A DNA stretch of 64,000 bases from Bugulina stolonifera (lineage: Eukaryota; Bryozoa; Gymnolaemata; Cheilostomatida; Bugulidae): contig OW285195.1 in assembly GCA_935421135.1 (NCBI GenBank), forward strand, positions 806,001-870,000, written 5' to 3'. Within the stretch, counting starts at the first letter, position 1. The number at the start of each line of letters is the position of its first letter. A model generated the notes under the pieces. It made no database searches, had not been told where the DNA came from, and was given only the letters and a program-made list of their open reading frames with translations. Shown here one piece after another: positions 37,936 through 52,969 of the stretch. The position numbers and the translations under genes were made by a program.

Positions 37936-40900
37936 ATTGCACTCTATGCACTCTATGCATTCCATGTAATCTATGCATTCTATGTATTCTATGCATACGA
38001 TGCATAGAATACATTTTATGCATAGAATGCGTAGAATACATTGATCACATAGAATGCATTCTATGCACTCTATGCATTCGATGTAATCTATGCATTCTAT
38101 GCATAAAATACATAGATTGCATTCTATGCACTCTATGCATAGAATACATACATGTAGATTGCATTCTATGCATTCTATGCATCGAATACATATAATACAT
38201 AGATTGCATTCTATGCATAGAATATTTTGATCACATAGAATGCATTCTATGCACTTTATGCATTCCATGTAATCTATGCGTTCGATGCATAGAATACATA
38301 GATTGCATTCTATGCATTCGATGCATTCTATGCATGAAATACATAGAAGACATAGAAGGCATTGTATCTAATCAATGTATTTTATGCATTCTATGCATAG
38401 AATACATTCATCACATAGAATGCATTCTATGCACTGAATGCATAGAATGCATAGAATGCATAGAGTGCATTCTATGCGTTTTATGAGTTCTATGCATTCG
38501 ATGTAGTCTATGCATTGCATAGAACACATAGATTGCATTCTATGTACTCTATGCATTCCATGTAATCTATGCATTCTATGTATTCTATGCATTCGATGCA
38601 TATAATACATTTTATGCATAGAATGCATAGAATACATTGATCACATAGAATGCATTCTATGCACTCTATGCATTCCATGTAATCTATGCGTTCTATGCAT
38701 AAAATACATAGATTGCATTATATGCATTCTATGCATAGAATACATAGAAGACATAGAATGCATTCCGTGCAATCTATATGCACTCTATGCATAGAATACA
38801 TAGATTGCACTCTATGCACTCTATGCATTCCATGTAATCTATGCATTCTATGAATTCTATGCATACGATGCATAGAATACATTTTATGCATAGAATACAT
38901 TGAATATATAGAAGACATAGAAGACATAGAATGCATAGAATGCATTCGATGTAACCTATGCACTCTATGCATAGAATACATAGATTGCATTCTATGCATT
39001 CTATGCATAGAATACATAGATTGCATTCTATGCATTTGATGCATTCTATGCATGAAATACATAGAAGACATAAAATGCATTCTGTGCAATCTATGCACTC
39101 TATGCATAGAATACATAGATTGCATTCTATGCATTCTATGCATCGAATACATATAATGCATAGATTGCATTCTATGCATAGAATATCTTGATCACATAGA
39201 ATGCATTCTATGCACTTTATGCATTCCATGTAATCTATGCGTTCTATGCATAGAATACATAGATTGCATTCTATGCATTCGACGCATTCTATGCATGAAA
39301 TACATAGAATACATAGAAGGCATTGTATCTAATCAATGTATTTTATGCATTCTATGCATAGAATACATTCATCACATAGAATGCATTCTATGCACTGAAT
39401 GCATAGAATGCATAGGATGCATAGAGTGCATTCTATGCGTTTTATGAGTTCTATGCATTCGATGTAGTCTATGCATTGTATAGAACACATAGATTGCATT
39501 CTATGCACTCTATGCATTCCATGTAATCTATGCATTCTATGCATTCTATGCATTCGATGCATATAATACATTTTATGCAAAGAATGCATAGAATACATTG
39601 ATCACATAGAATGCATTCTATGCACTCTATGCATTCCATGTAATCTATGCGTTCTATGCATAGAATACATAGAATGCATTCTATGCATTCGATGCATAGA
39701 TTACATCGAATACATTGAATACATAGAAGGCATTGTATGTAATCAATGTATTTCATGCATTCTATGCATAGAATACATTGATCACATAGAATGCATTCTA
39801 TGCACTCTATGCATTCCATGTAATCTATGCATTCTATGTATTCTATGCATTCGATGCATATAATACATTTTATGCGAAGAATGCATAGAATACATTGATT
39901 ACATAGAATGCATTCTATGCACTCTATGTATTTCATGTTCTCTATGCGTTCTATGCATAGAATACATAGATTGCATTCTGTGCATTCTATGCATAGAATA
40001 CATAGAAGACATCGAAGACATAGAAAACATAGAATGCATTCTGTGCAATCTATGCACTCTATGCATAGAATACATAGATTGCATTATATGCATTCTATGC
40101 ATAGAATACATAGAAGACATAGAATGCATTCCGTGCAATCTATGCACTCTATGCATAGAATACATAGATTGCACTCTATGCACTCTATGCATTCCATGTA
40201 ATCTATGCATTCTATGTATTCTATGCATACGATGCATAGAATACATTTTATGCATAGAATGCGTAGAATACATTGATCACATAGAATGCATTCTATGCAC
40301 TCTATGCATTCGATGTAATCTATGCATTCTATGCATAAAATACATAGATTGCATTCTATGCACTCTATGCATAGAATACATACATGTAGATTGCATTCTA
40401 TGCATTCTATGCATAGAATACATATAATACATAGATTGCATTCTATGCATAGAATATTTTGATCACATAGAATGCATTCTATGCACTTTATGCATTCCAT
40501 GTAATCTATGCGTTCGATGCATAGAATACATAGATTGCATTCTATGCATTCGATGCATTCTATGCATGAAATACATAGAAGACATAGAAGGCATTGTATC
40601 TAATCAATGTATTTTATGCATTCTATGCATAGAATACATTCATCACATAGAATGCATTCTATGCACTGAATGCATAGAATGCATAGAATGCATAGAGTGC
40701 ATTCTATGCGTTTTATGAGTTCTATGCATTCGATGTAGTCTATGCATTGCATAGAACACATAGATTGCATTCTATGTACTCTATGCATTCCATGTAATCT
40801 ATGCATTCTATGTATTCTATGCATTCGATGCATATAATACATTTTATGCATAGAATGCATAGAATACATTGATCACATAGAATGCATTCTATGCACTCTA

Positions 40901-41560
40901 TGCATTCCATGTAATCTATGCGTTCTATGCATAAAATACATAGATTGCATTATATGCATTCTATGCATAGAATACATAGAAGACATAGAATACATTCCGT
41001 GCAATCTATATGCACTCTATGCATAGAATACATAGATTGCACTCTATGCACTCTATGCATTCCATGTAATCTATGCATTCTATGAATTCTATGCATACGA
41101 TGCATAGAATACATTTTATGCATAGAATACATTGAATATATAGAAGACATAGAAGACATAGAATGCATAGAATGCATTCGATGTAACCTATGCACTCTAT
41201 GCATAGAATACATAGATTGCATTCTATGCATTCTATGCATAGAATACATAGATTGCATTCTATGCATTTGATGCATTCTATGCATGAAATACATAGAAGA
41301 CATAAAATGCATTCTGTGCAATCTATGCACTCTATGCATAGAATACATAGATTGCATTCTATGCATTCTATGCATCGAATACATATAATACATAGATTGC
41401 ATTCTATGCATAGAATATCTTGATCACATAGAATGCATTCTATGCACTTTATGCATTCCATGTAATCTATGCGTTCTATGCATAGAATACATAGATTGCA
41501 TTCTATGCATTCGACGCATTCTATGCATGAAATACATAGAATACATAGAAGGCATTGTAT
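37097..41560 (+). repeat. Higher-order repeat of 2,232 bp, two tandem copies plus continuation
   Basis: Blocks 37,097-39,328 and 39,329-41,560 match at exactly 2,232 bp (248 units of 9 bp). Shared variants include CATTGTATAGAACAC (about 37,243 and 39,475), TTATGCGAAGAATGC (37,638 and 39,870) and ATACATGTAGATTGC (38,148 and 40,377). The second copy reads CATAGAATACATATAATAC near 40,410 where the first has CATCGAATAC. Confidence 0.87.
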
Positions 41561-44302
41561 CTAATCAATGTATTTTATGCATTCTATGCATAGAATACAT
41601 TCATCACATAGAATGCATTCTATGCACTGAATGCATAGAATGCATAGGATGCATAGAGTGCATTCTATGCGTTTTATGAGTTCTATGCATTCGATGTAGT
41701 CTATGCATTGCATAGAACACATAGACTGCATTCTATGCACTCTATGCATTCCATGTAATCTATGCATTCTATGTATTCTATGCATTCGATGCATATAATA
41801 CATTTTATGCATAGAATGCATAGAATACATTGATCACATAGCATGCATTCTATGCACTCTATGCATTCCATGTAATCTATGCGTTCTATGCATAGAATAC
41901 ATAGATTGCATTATATGCATTCTATGCATAGAATACATAGAAGACATAGAATGCATTCCGTGCAATCTATGCACTCTATGCATAGAATACATAGATTGCA
42001 CTCTATGCACTCTATGCATTCCATGTAATCTATGCATTCTATGTATTCTATGCATACGATGCATAGAATACATTTCATGCATAGAATACATTGAATATAT
42101 AGAAGACATAGAAGACATAGAATGCATAGAATGCATTCCATGTAACCTATGCACTCTATGCATAGAATACATAGATTGCATTCTATGCATTTGATGCATT
42201 CTATGCATGAAATACATAGAAGACATAGAATGCATTCTGTGCAATCTATGCACTCTATGCATAGAATACATAGATTGCATTCTATGCATTCTATGCATCG
42301 AATACATATAATACATAGATTGCATTCTATGCATAGAATATTTTGATCACATAGAATGCTTTCTATGCACTTTATGCATTCCATGTAATCTATGCGTTCT
42401 ATGCATAGAATACATAGATTGCATTATATGCATTCTATGCATAGAATACATAGAAGACATAGAATGCATTCTATGCATTCTATGCATAGAATACATCGAA
42501 TACATTGAATACATAGAAGGCATTGCATGTAATCAATGTATTTTATGCATTCTATGCATAGAATACATTGATCACATAGAATGCATTCTATGCACTCTAT
42601 GCATTCCATGTAATCTATGCATTCTATGTATTCTATGCATTCGATGTATTCTATGCATCGAATGCATAGAATGCAATCTATGTATTCTATGCATAGAGTG
42701 CATAGGTTACATGGAATGCATTCTATGTCTTCAATGTCTTCTATATATTAAAGTATTCTATGCATAGAATGCATAGAATGCAATCTATGTATTCTATGCA
42801 TAGAATGCATAAAATACATTGATCACATAGAATGCATTCTATGCACTCTATGCATTCCATGTAATCTATGCGTTCTATGCATAGAATACATAGATTGCAT
42901 TCTATGCATTCGATGCATAGAATACATCGAATACATTGAATACATAGAAGGCATTGTATGTAATCAATGTATTTTATGCATTCTATGCATAGAATACATT
43001 GATCACATAGAATGCATTCTATGCACTCTATGCATTCCATGTAATCTATGCGTTCTATGCATAGAATACATAGATTGCATTATATGCATTCTATGCATAG
43101 AATACATAGAAGACATAGAATGCATTCTATGCATTCTATGCATAGAATACATAGATTGCATTCTATGCATTTGACGCATTCTATGCATGAAATACATAGA
43201 AGACATAGAATGCATTCTGTGCAATCTATGCACTCTATGCATAGAATACATAGATTGCATTCTATGCATTCTATGCATCGAATACATATAATGCATAGAT
43301 TGCATTCTATGCATAGAATATCTTGATCACATAGAATGCATTCTATGCACTTTATGCATTCCATGTAATCTATGCGTTCTATGCATAGAATACATAGATT
43401 GCATTCTATGCATTCGACGCATTCTATGCATGAAATACATAGAATACATAGAAGGCATTGTATCTAATCAATGTATTTTATGCATTCTATGCATAGAATA
43501 CATTCATCACATAGAATGCATTCTATGCACTGAATGCATAGAATGCATAGGATGCATAGAGTGCATTCTATGCGTTTTATGAGTTCTATGCATTCGATGT
43601 AGTCTATGCATTGTATAGAACACATAGATTGCATTCTATGCACTCTATGCATTCCATGTAATCTATGCATTCTATGCATTCTATGCATTCGATGCATATA
43701 ATACATTTTATGCAAAGAATGCATAGAATACATTGATCACATAGAATGCATTCTATGCACTCTATGCATTCCATGTAATCTATGCGTTCTATGCATAGAA
43801 TACATAGAATGCATTCTATGCATTCGATGCATAGATTACATCGAATACATTGAATACATAGAAGGCATTGTATGTAATCAATGTATTTCATGCATTCTAT
43901 GCATAGAATACATTGATCACATAGAATGCATTCTATGCACTCTATGCATTCCATGTAATCTATGCATTCTATGTATTCTATGCATTCGATGCATATAATA
44001 CATTTTATGCAAAGAATGCATAGAATACATTGATTACATAGAATGCATTCTATGCACTCTATGTATTTCATGTTCTCTATGCGTTCTATGCATAGAATAC
44101 ATAGATTGCATTCTGTGCATTCTATGCATAGAATACATAGAAGACATCGAAGACATAGAAAACATAGAATGCATTCTGTGCAATCTATGCACTCTATGCA
44201 TAGAATACATAGATTGCATTATATGCATTCTATGCATAGAATACATAGAAGACATAGAATGCATTCCGTGCAATCTATGCACTCTATGCATAGAATACAT
44301 AG
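40067..44302 (+). repeat. Large higher-order block, copy 2 (partner at 33,700-37,935)
   Basis: This copy follows the 2,232-bp repeats and repeats the block order of 33,700-37,935, including AGACTGCATTC (about 41,721) and the second inverted island. It ends near 44,302, where AGCTTCCACTC replaces AGATTGCACTC. Confidence 0.84.
42642..42807 (-). repeat. Inverted satellite island 2
   Basis: This is a copy of the island at 36,275, exactly 6,367 bp downstream and with the same edges. The inversion therefore predates the 6,367-bp duplication. Confidence 0.88.
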
Positions 44303-45080
44303 CTTCCACTCTATGCACTCTATGCGTTCCATGTAATCTATGCATTCTATGTATTCTATGCATTCGATGCATATAATACATTTTATGCAAAGAATGCATA
44401 GAATACATTGATCACATAGAATGCATTCTATGCACTCTATGCATTCCATGTAATCTATGCGTTCTATGCATAGAATACATAGAATGCATTCTATGCATTC
44501 GATGCATAGATTACATCGAATACATTGAATACATAGAAGGCATTGTATGTAATCAATGTATTTCATGCATTCTATGCATAGAATACATTGATCACATAGA
44601 ATGCATTCTATGCACTCTATGCATTCCATGTAATCTATGCATTCTATGTATTCTATGCATTCGATGCATATAATACATTTTATGCAAAGAATGCATAGAA
44701 TACATTGATTACATAGAATGCATTCTATGCACTCTATGTATTTCATGTTCTCTATGCGTTCTATGCATAGAATACATAGATTGCATTCTGTGCATTCTAT
44801 GCATAGAATACATAGAAGACATCGAAGACATAGAAAACATAGAATGCATTCTGTGCAATCTATGCACTCTATGCATAGAATACATAGATTGCATTATATG
44901 CATTCTATGCATAGAATACATAGAAGATATAGAATGCATTCCGTGCAATCTATGCACTCTATGCATAGAATACATAGCTTCCACTCTATGCACTCTATGC
45001 GTTCCATGTAATCTATGCATTCTATGTATTCTATGCATTCGATGCATATAATACATTTTATGCATAGAATGCATAGAATA
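43680..45080 (+). repeat. Tandem duplication of 675 bp
   Basis: About 43,680-44,355 and 44,356-45,030 match at an offset of 675 bp (75 units), and the start of a third copy follows. Both full copies contain the private AGCTTCCACTC (44,302 and 44,977). The second copy has GAAGATATAG where the first has GAAGACATAG. Confidence 0.87.
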
Positions 45081-46369
45081 CATTGATCACATAGAATGCG
45101 TTTTATGCACTCTATGCATTCCATGTAATCTATGCGTTCTATGCATAGAATACATAGATTGAATTATATGCATTCTATGCATAGAATACATAGAAGACAT
45201 AGAATGCATAGAATGCATTCTGTGCAATCTATGCACTCTATGCATAGAATACATAGATTGCACTCTATGCACTCTATGCATTCCATGTAATCTATACATT
45301 CTATGTATTCTATGCATTCGATGCATAGAATACATTTATCACATAGAATGCATTCTATGCACTCTATGCATTCTATGTAATCTATGCATTCTATGCATAG
45401 AATACATAGATTGCATTCTATGCATTCTATGCATAGAATACTTTAATATATAGAAGACATAGAAGACATAGAATGCATAGAATGCATTCCATGTAACCTA
45501 TGCACTCTATGCATAGAATACATAGATTGCATTCTAAGCATTCGATGCATTGAATACATCGAATACATTGAATACATAGAAGGCATTGTATGTAATCAAT
45601 GTATTTTATGCATTCTATGCATAGAATACATTGATCACATAGAATGCATTCTATTCACTCTATGCATTCCATGTAATCTATGCATTCTATGTATTTTATG
45701 CATTCGATGCATATAATACATTTTATGCAAAGAATGCATAGAATACATTGATTACATAGAATGCATTCTATGCACTCTATGCATTTCATGTAATCTATGC
45801 GTTCTATGCATAGAATACACAGATTACATTCTGTGCATTCTATGCATAGAATACATAGAAGACATCGAAGACATAGAAGACATAGAATGCATTCTGTGCA
45901 ATCTATGCACTCTATGCATAGAATACATAGATTGCATTATATGCATTCTATGCATAGAATACATAGAAGACATAGTATGCATTCCGTGCAATCTATGCAC
46001 TCTATGCATAGAATACATAGATTGCACTCTATGCACTCTATGCATTCCATGTAATCTATCCATTCTATGTATTCTATGCATACGATGCATAGAATACATT
46101 TTATGCATAGAATGCGTAGAATAAAATGATCACATAGAATGCATTCTATGCACTCTATGCATTCTATGTAATCTATGCATTCTATGCATAGAATACATAG
46201 ATTGCATTCTATGCATTCTATGCGTAGAATACTTTAATATACAGAAGACATAGAAGACATAGAATGCATAGAATGCATTCCATGTAACCTATGCACTCTA
46301 TGCATAGAATACATAGATTGCATTCTAGGCATTCGATGCATAGATTACATCGAATACATTGAATACATA

Positions 46370-46455
46370 GAAGGCATTGATCACATAGAATGCATTCTAT
46401 GCACTCTATGCATTCCATGTAATCTATGCGTTCTATGCATAGAATACATAGAATG
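46370..46455. other. Orientation switch of the satellite with an adjoining deletion
   Basis: Up to about 46,430 the sequence is forward (GATCACATAGAATGC, TTCCATGTAATCTATGCG). From about 46,455 it is reversed (GATTACATAG, GCAATCTATTTG, GAACTCATAAAACGCATAG now on the plus strand). The changeover lies within TTCTATGCATAGAATACATAG (about 46,431-46,451), whose core is palindromic, so the exact base cannot be fixed. Just before it, AAGGCATTGATCAC (46,371-46,384) replaces the usual longer AAGGCATTGTATG...ACATTGATCAC, an apparent loss of about 54 bp between two CATTG words. Confidence 0.85.
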
Positions 46456-46464
46456 CATAGATTA

Positions 46465-49400
46465 CATAGAATGCATATAGTGCATAGAATGCAATCTATT
46501 TGTTCTATGCAATGCATAGACTACATCGAATGCATAGAACTCATAAAACGCATAGAATGCACTCTATGCATCCTATGCATTCTATGCATTCAGTGCATAG
46601 AATGCATTCTATGTAATGAATGTATTCTATGCATAGAATGCATAAAATACATTGATTAGATACTATGCCTTCTATGTCTTCTATGTATTTCATGCGTAGA
46701 ATGCATCGAATGACTGGAATGCAATCTATGTATTCTATGCATAGAACGCATAGATTACATGGAATGCATAAAGTGCATAGAATGCATTCTATGTGATCAA
46801 GATATTCTATGCATAGAATGCAATCTATGTATTATATGTATTCGATGCATAGAATGCATAGAATGCAATCTATGTATTCTATGCATAGAGTGCATAGATT
46901 GCACAGAATGCATTCTATGTCTTCTATGTCTTCGATGTCTTCTATGCATTCTATGCATAGAATGCACAGAATGCAATCTATGCATTCTATGTATTATATG
47001 TATTCGATGAATAGAATGCATAGAATGCAATCTATGTATTCTATGCATAGAGTGCATACATTGCACAGAATGCATAGAACGCATAGATTACATGAAATGC
47101 ATAGAGTGCATAGAATGCATTCTATGTGATCAATGTATTCTATGCATTCTATGCATAAAATGTATTCTATGCATCGTAAGCATAGAATACATAGAATGCA
47201 CAGATTACATGGAACGCACAGAGTGCATAGAGTGCAATCTATGTATTCTATGCATAGAGTGCATAGATTGCACGGAATGCATTCTATGTCTTCTATGTAT
47301 TCTATGCATAGAATGCATATAATGCAATCTATGTATTCTATGCATAGAACGCATAGATTACATGAAATGCATAGAGTGCATAGAATGCATTCTATGTGAT
47401 CAATGTATTCTATGCATTCTATGCATAAAATGTATTCTATGCATCGTAAGCATAGAATACATAGAATGCATAGATTACATGGAATGCATAGAATGCATAG
47501 AATGCAATCTATGTATTCTATGCATAGAACGCATAGATTACATGGAATGCATTCTATGTCTTCTATGTCTTCGATGTCTTCTATGCATTCTATGCATAGA
47601 ATGCACAGAATGCAATCTATGTATTCTATGCATAGAACGCATAGATTACATGAAATGCATAGAGTGCATAGAATGCATTCTATGTGATCAATGTATTCTA
47701 TGCATTCTATGCATAAAATGTATTATATGCATCGGATGCATAGAATACATAGAATGCATAGATTACATTGAATGCATATAGTGCATAGAATGCAATCTAT
47801 TTGTTCTATGCAATGCATAGACTACATCGAATGCATAGAACTCATAAAATGCATAGAATGCACTCTATGCATCCTATGCATTCTATGCATTTAGTGCATA
47901 GAATGCATTCTATGTGATCAATGTATTCTATGCATTCTATGCATAAAATGTATTCTATGCATCGCAAGCATAGAATACATAGAATGCATAGATTACATGG
48001 AATGCATAGAGTGCATAGAGTGCAATCTATGTATTCTATGCATAGAGTGCATAGATTGCACGGAATGCATTCTATGTCTTCTATGAATTCTATGCATAGA
48101 ATGCATATAATGCAATCTATGTATTCTATGCATAGAACGCATAGATTACATGAAATGCATAGAGTGCATAGAATGCATTCTATGTGATCAATGTATTCTA
48201 TGCATTCTATGCATAAAATGTATTCTATACCTCGTATGCATAGAATACATAGAATGCATAGATTACATGGAATGCATAGAGTGCATAGAGTGCAATCTAT
48301 GTATTCTATGCATAGAGTGCATAGATTGCACAGAATGCATTCTATGTCTTCTATGTCTTCGATGTCTCCTATGCATTCTATGCATAGAATGCACAGAATG
48401 CAATCTATGCATTCTATGTATTATATGTATTCGATGCATAGAATGCAATCTATGTATTCTATGCATAGAGTGCATACATTGCACAGAATGCATAGAACGC
48501 ATAGATTACATGAAATGCATAGAGTGCATAGAATGCATTCTATGTGATCAAGATATTCGATGCATAGAATGCATAAAATACATTGATTAGATACAATGCC
48601 TTCTATGTCTTCTATGTATTTCATGCACAGAATGCATCGAATGAATAGAATGCAATCTATGTATTCTATGCATAGAACGCATAGATTACATGGAATGCAT
48701 AAAGTGCATAGAATGCATTCTATGTGATCAAGATATTCTATGCATAGAATGCAATCTATGTATTATATGTATTCGATGCATAGAATGCATAGAATGCAAT
48801 CTATGTATTCTATGCATAGAGTGCATAGATTGCACGGAATGAATTCTATGTCTTCTATGAATTCTATGCATAGAATGCATATAATGCAATCTATGTATTC
48901 TATGCATAGAACGCATAGATTACATGGAATGCATAGAGTGCATAGAATGCTTTCTATGTGATCAATGTATTCTATGCATTCTTTGCATAAAATGTATTAT
49001 ATGCATCGAATGCATAGAATACATAGAATGCATAGATTACATGGAATGCATAGAGTGCATAGAATGCAATCTATGTGTTCTATGCAATGCATAGAACACA
49101 TCGAATGCATAGAACTCATAAAACGCATAGAATGCACTCTATGCATCCTATGCATTCTATGCATTCAGTGCATAGAATGCATTCTATGTGATGAATGTAT
49201 TCTATGCATAGAATGCATAAAATACATTGCTTAGATACAATGCCTTCTATGTCTTCTATGTATTTCATGCATAGAATGCATCAAATGACTGGAATGCAAT
49301 CTATGTATTCTATGCATAGAACGCATAGATTACATGGAATGCATAAAGTGCATAGAATGCATTCTATGTGATCAAGATATTCTATGCATAGAATGCAATC

Positions 49401-52400
49401 TATGTATTATATGTATTCGATGCATAGAATGCATAGAATGCAATCTATGTATTCTATGCATAGAGTGCATAGATTGCACAGAATGCATAGAACGCATAGA
49501 TTACATGAAATGCATAGAGTGCACAGAATGCATTCTATGTGATCGAGATATTCTATGCATTCTATGCATAAAATGTATTATATGCATCGAATGCATAGAA
49601 TACATAGAATGCATAGATTAGATGGAATGCATATAGTGCATATAATGCAATCTATGTATTCTATGCATAGAACGCATAGATTACATGGAATGCATAGAGT
49701 GCATAGAATGCATTCTATGTGATCAATGTATTCTATGCATTCTTTGCATAAAATGTATTATATGCATCGAATGCATAGAATACATAGAATGCATAGATTA
49801 GATGGAATGCATATAGTGCATATAATGCAATCTATTTGTTCTATGCAATGCATAGACTACATCGAATGCATAGAACTCATAAAACGCATAGAATGCACTC
49901 TATGCATCCTATGCATTCTATGCATTCAGTGCATAGAATGCATTCTATGTAATGAATGTATTCTATGCATAGAATGCATAAAATACATTGATTAGATACT
50001 ATGCCTTCTATGTCTTCTATGTATTTCATGCGTAGAATGCATCGAATGACTGGAATGCAATCTATGTATTCTATGCATAGAACGCATAGATTACATGGAA
50101 TGCATAAAGTGCATAGAATGCATTCTATGTGATCAAGATATTCTATGCATAGAATGCAATCTATGTATTATATGTATTCGATGCATAGAATGCATAGAAT
50201 GCAATCTATGTATTCTATGCATAGAGTGCATAGATTGCACAGAATGCATTCTATGTCTTCTATGTCTTCGATGTCTTCTATGCATTCTATGCATAGAATG
50301 CACAGAATGCAATCTATGCATTCTATGTATTATATGTATTCGATGAATAGAATGCATAGAATGCAATCTATGTATTCTATGCATAGAGTGCATAGATTGC
50401 ACAGAATGCATAGAACGCATAGATTACATGAAATGCATAGAGTGCATAGAATGCATTCTATGTGATCAATGTATTCTATGCATTCTATGCATAAAATGTA
50501 TTCTATGCATCGTAAGCATAGAATACATAGAATGCACAGATTACATGGAACGCACAGAGTGCATAGAGTGCAATCTATGTATTCTATGCATAGAGTGCAT
50601 AGATTGCACGGAATGCATTCTATGTCTTCTATGTATTCTATGCATAGAATGCATATAATGCAATCTATGTATTCTATGCATAGAACGCATAGATTACATG
50701 AAATGCATAGAGTGCATAGAATGCATTCTATGTGATCAATGTATTCTATGCATTCTATGCATAAAATGTATTCTATGCATCGTAAGCATAGAATACATAG
50801 AATGCATAGATTACATGGAATGCATAGAATGCATAGAATGCAATCTATGTATTCTATGCATAGAACGCATAGATTACATGGAATGCATAAAGTGCATAGA
50901 ATGCATTCTATCTGATCAAGATATTCTATGCATAGAATGCAATCTATGTATTATATGTATTCGATGCATAGAATGCATAGAATGCAATCTATGTATTCTA
51001 TGCATAGAGTGCATAGATTGCACAGAATGCATTCTATGTCTTCTATGTCTTCGATGTCTTCTATGCATTCTATGCATAGAATGCACAGAATGCAATCTAT
51101 GTATTCTATGCATAGAACGCATAGATTACATGAAATGCATAGAGTGCATAGAATGCATTCTATGTGATCAATGTATTCTATGCATTCTATGCATAAAATG
51201 TATTATATGCATCGAATGCATAGAATACATAGAATGCATAGATTACATTGAATGCATATAGTGCATAGAATGCAATCTATTTGTTCTATGCAATGCATAG
51301 ACTACATCGAATGCATAGAACTCATAAAATGCATAGAATTCACTCTATGCATCCTATGCATTCTATGCATTTAGTGCATAGAATGCATTCTATGTGATCA
51401 ATGTATTCTATGCATTCTATGCATAAAATGTATTCTATGCATCGCAAGCATAGAATACATAGAATGCATAGATTACATGGAATGCATAGAGTGCATAGAG
51501 TGCAATCTATGTATTCTATGCATAGAGTGCATAGATTGCACGGAATGCATTCTATGTCTTCTATGAATTCTATGCATAGAATGCATATAATGCAATCTAT
51601 GTATTCTATGCATAGAACGCATAGATTACATGAAATGCATAGAGTGCATAGAATGCATTCTATGTGATCAATGTATTCTATGCATTCTATGCATAAAATG
51701 TATTCTATACCTCGTATGCATAGAATACATAGAATGCATAGATTACATGGAAAGCATAGAGTGCATAGAGTGCAATCTATGTATTCTATGCATAGAGTGC
51801 ATAGATTGCACAGAATGCATTCTATGTCTTCTATGTCTTCGATGTCTCCTATGCATTCTATGCATAGAATGCACAGAATGCAATCTATGCATTCTATGTA
51901 TTATATGTATTCGATGCATAGAATGCATAGAATGCAATCTATGTATTCTATGCATAGAGTGCATACATGGCACAGAATGCATAGAACGCATAGATTACAT
52001 GAAATGCATAGAGTGCATAGAATGCATTCTATGTGATCAAGATATTCGATGCATAGAATGCATAAAATACATTGATTAGATACAATGCCTTCTATGTCTT
52101 CTATGTATTTCATGCACAGAATGCATCGAATGGATAGAATGCAATCTATGTATTCTATGCATAGAACGCATAGATTACATGGAATGCATAAAGTGCATAG
52201 AATGCATTCTATGTGATCAAGATATTCTATGCATAGAATGCAATCTATGTATTATATGTATTCGATGCATAGAATGCATAGAATGCAATCTATGTATTCT
52301 ATGCATAGAGTGCATAGATTGCACGGAATGAATTCTATGTCTTCTATGAATTCTATGCATAGAATGCATATAATGCAATCTATGTATTCTATGCATAGAA

Positions 52401-52969
52401 CGCATAGATTACATGGAATGCATAGAGTGCATAGAATGCTTTCTATGTGATCAATGTATTCTATGCATTCTTTGCATAAAATGTATTATATGCATCGAAT
52501 GCATAGAATACATAGAATGCATAGATTACATGGAATGCATAGAGTGCATAGAATGCAATCTATGTGTTCTATGCAATGCATAGAACACATCGAATGCATA
52601 GAACTCATAAAACGCATAGAATGCACTCTATGCATCCTATGCATTCTATGTATTCAGTGCATAGAATGCATTCTATGTGATGAATGTATTCTATGCATAG
52701 AATGCATAAAATACATTGCTTAGATACAATGCCTTCTATGTCTTCTTTGTATTTCATGCATAGAATGCATCGAATGACTGGAATGCAATCTATGTATTCT
52801 ATGCATAGAACGCATAGATTACATGGAATGCATAAAGTGCATAGAATGCATTCTATGTGATCAAGATATTCTATGCATAGAATGCAATCTATGTATTATA
52901 TGTATTCAATGCATAGAATGCATAGAATGCAATCTATGTATTCTATGCATAGAGTGCATAGATTGCACA
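46465..52969 (-). repeat. Higher-order pair of about 3.3-3.5 kb
   Basis: About 46,465-49,480 matches about 49,801-52,969. The offset is 3,336 bp at first, then 3,480 and finally 3,489 bp. The steps of 144 and 9 bp are whole numbers of 9-bp units; the 144-bp step is extra satellite near 50,880-51,020 in the second copy. Shared rare variants include CATCGTAAGCATAG and TATACCTCGTATGC (48,228 and 51,708). Confidence 0.84.

Larger units (their letters stand above)
29241..46440 (+). repeat. Middle satellite arm, same 9-bp family, forward orientation
   Basis: The satellite resumes in the same direction and in the expected unit after the element, so it is the continuation of the left arm. It has the same 9-bp units, ATTGATCACATAG landmarks and minus-strand GAACTCATAAAACGCATAG markers (near 31,037, 34,341, 35,307, 37,206, 38,476, 39,438, 40,708, 41,674 and 43,573). 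All long open frames are the three-residue repeats expected of the monomer. Two islands of about 165 bp (36,275 and 42,642) are inverted. It ends at an orientation switch near 46,440. No gene was seen. Confidence 0.96.
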
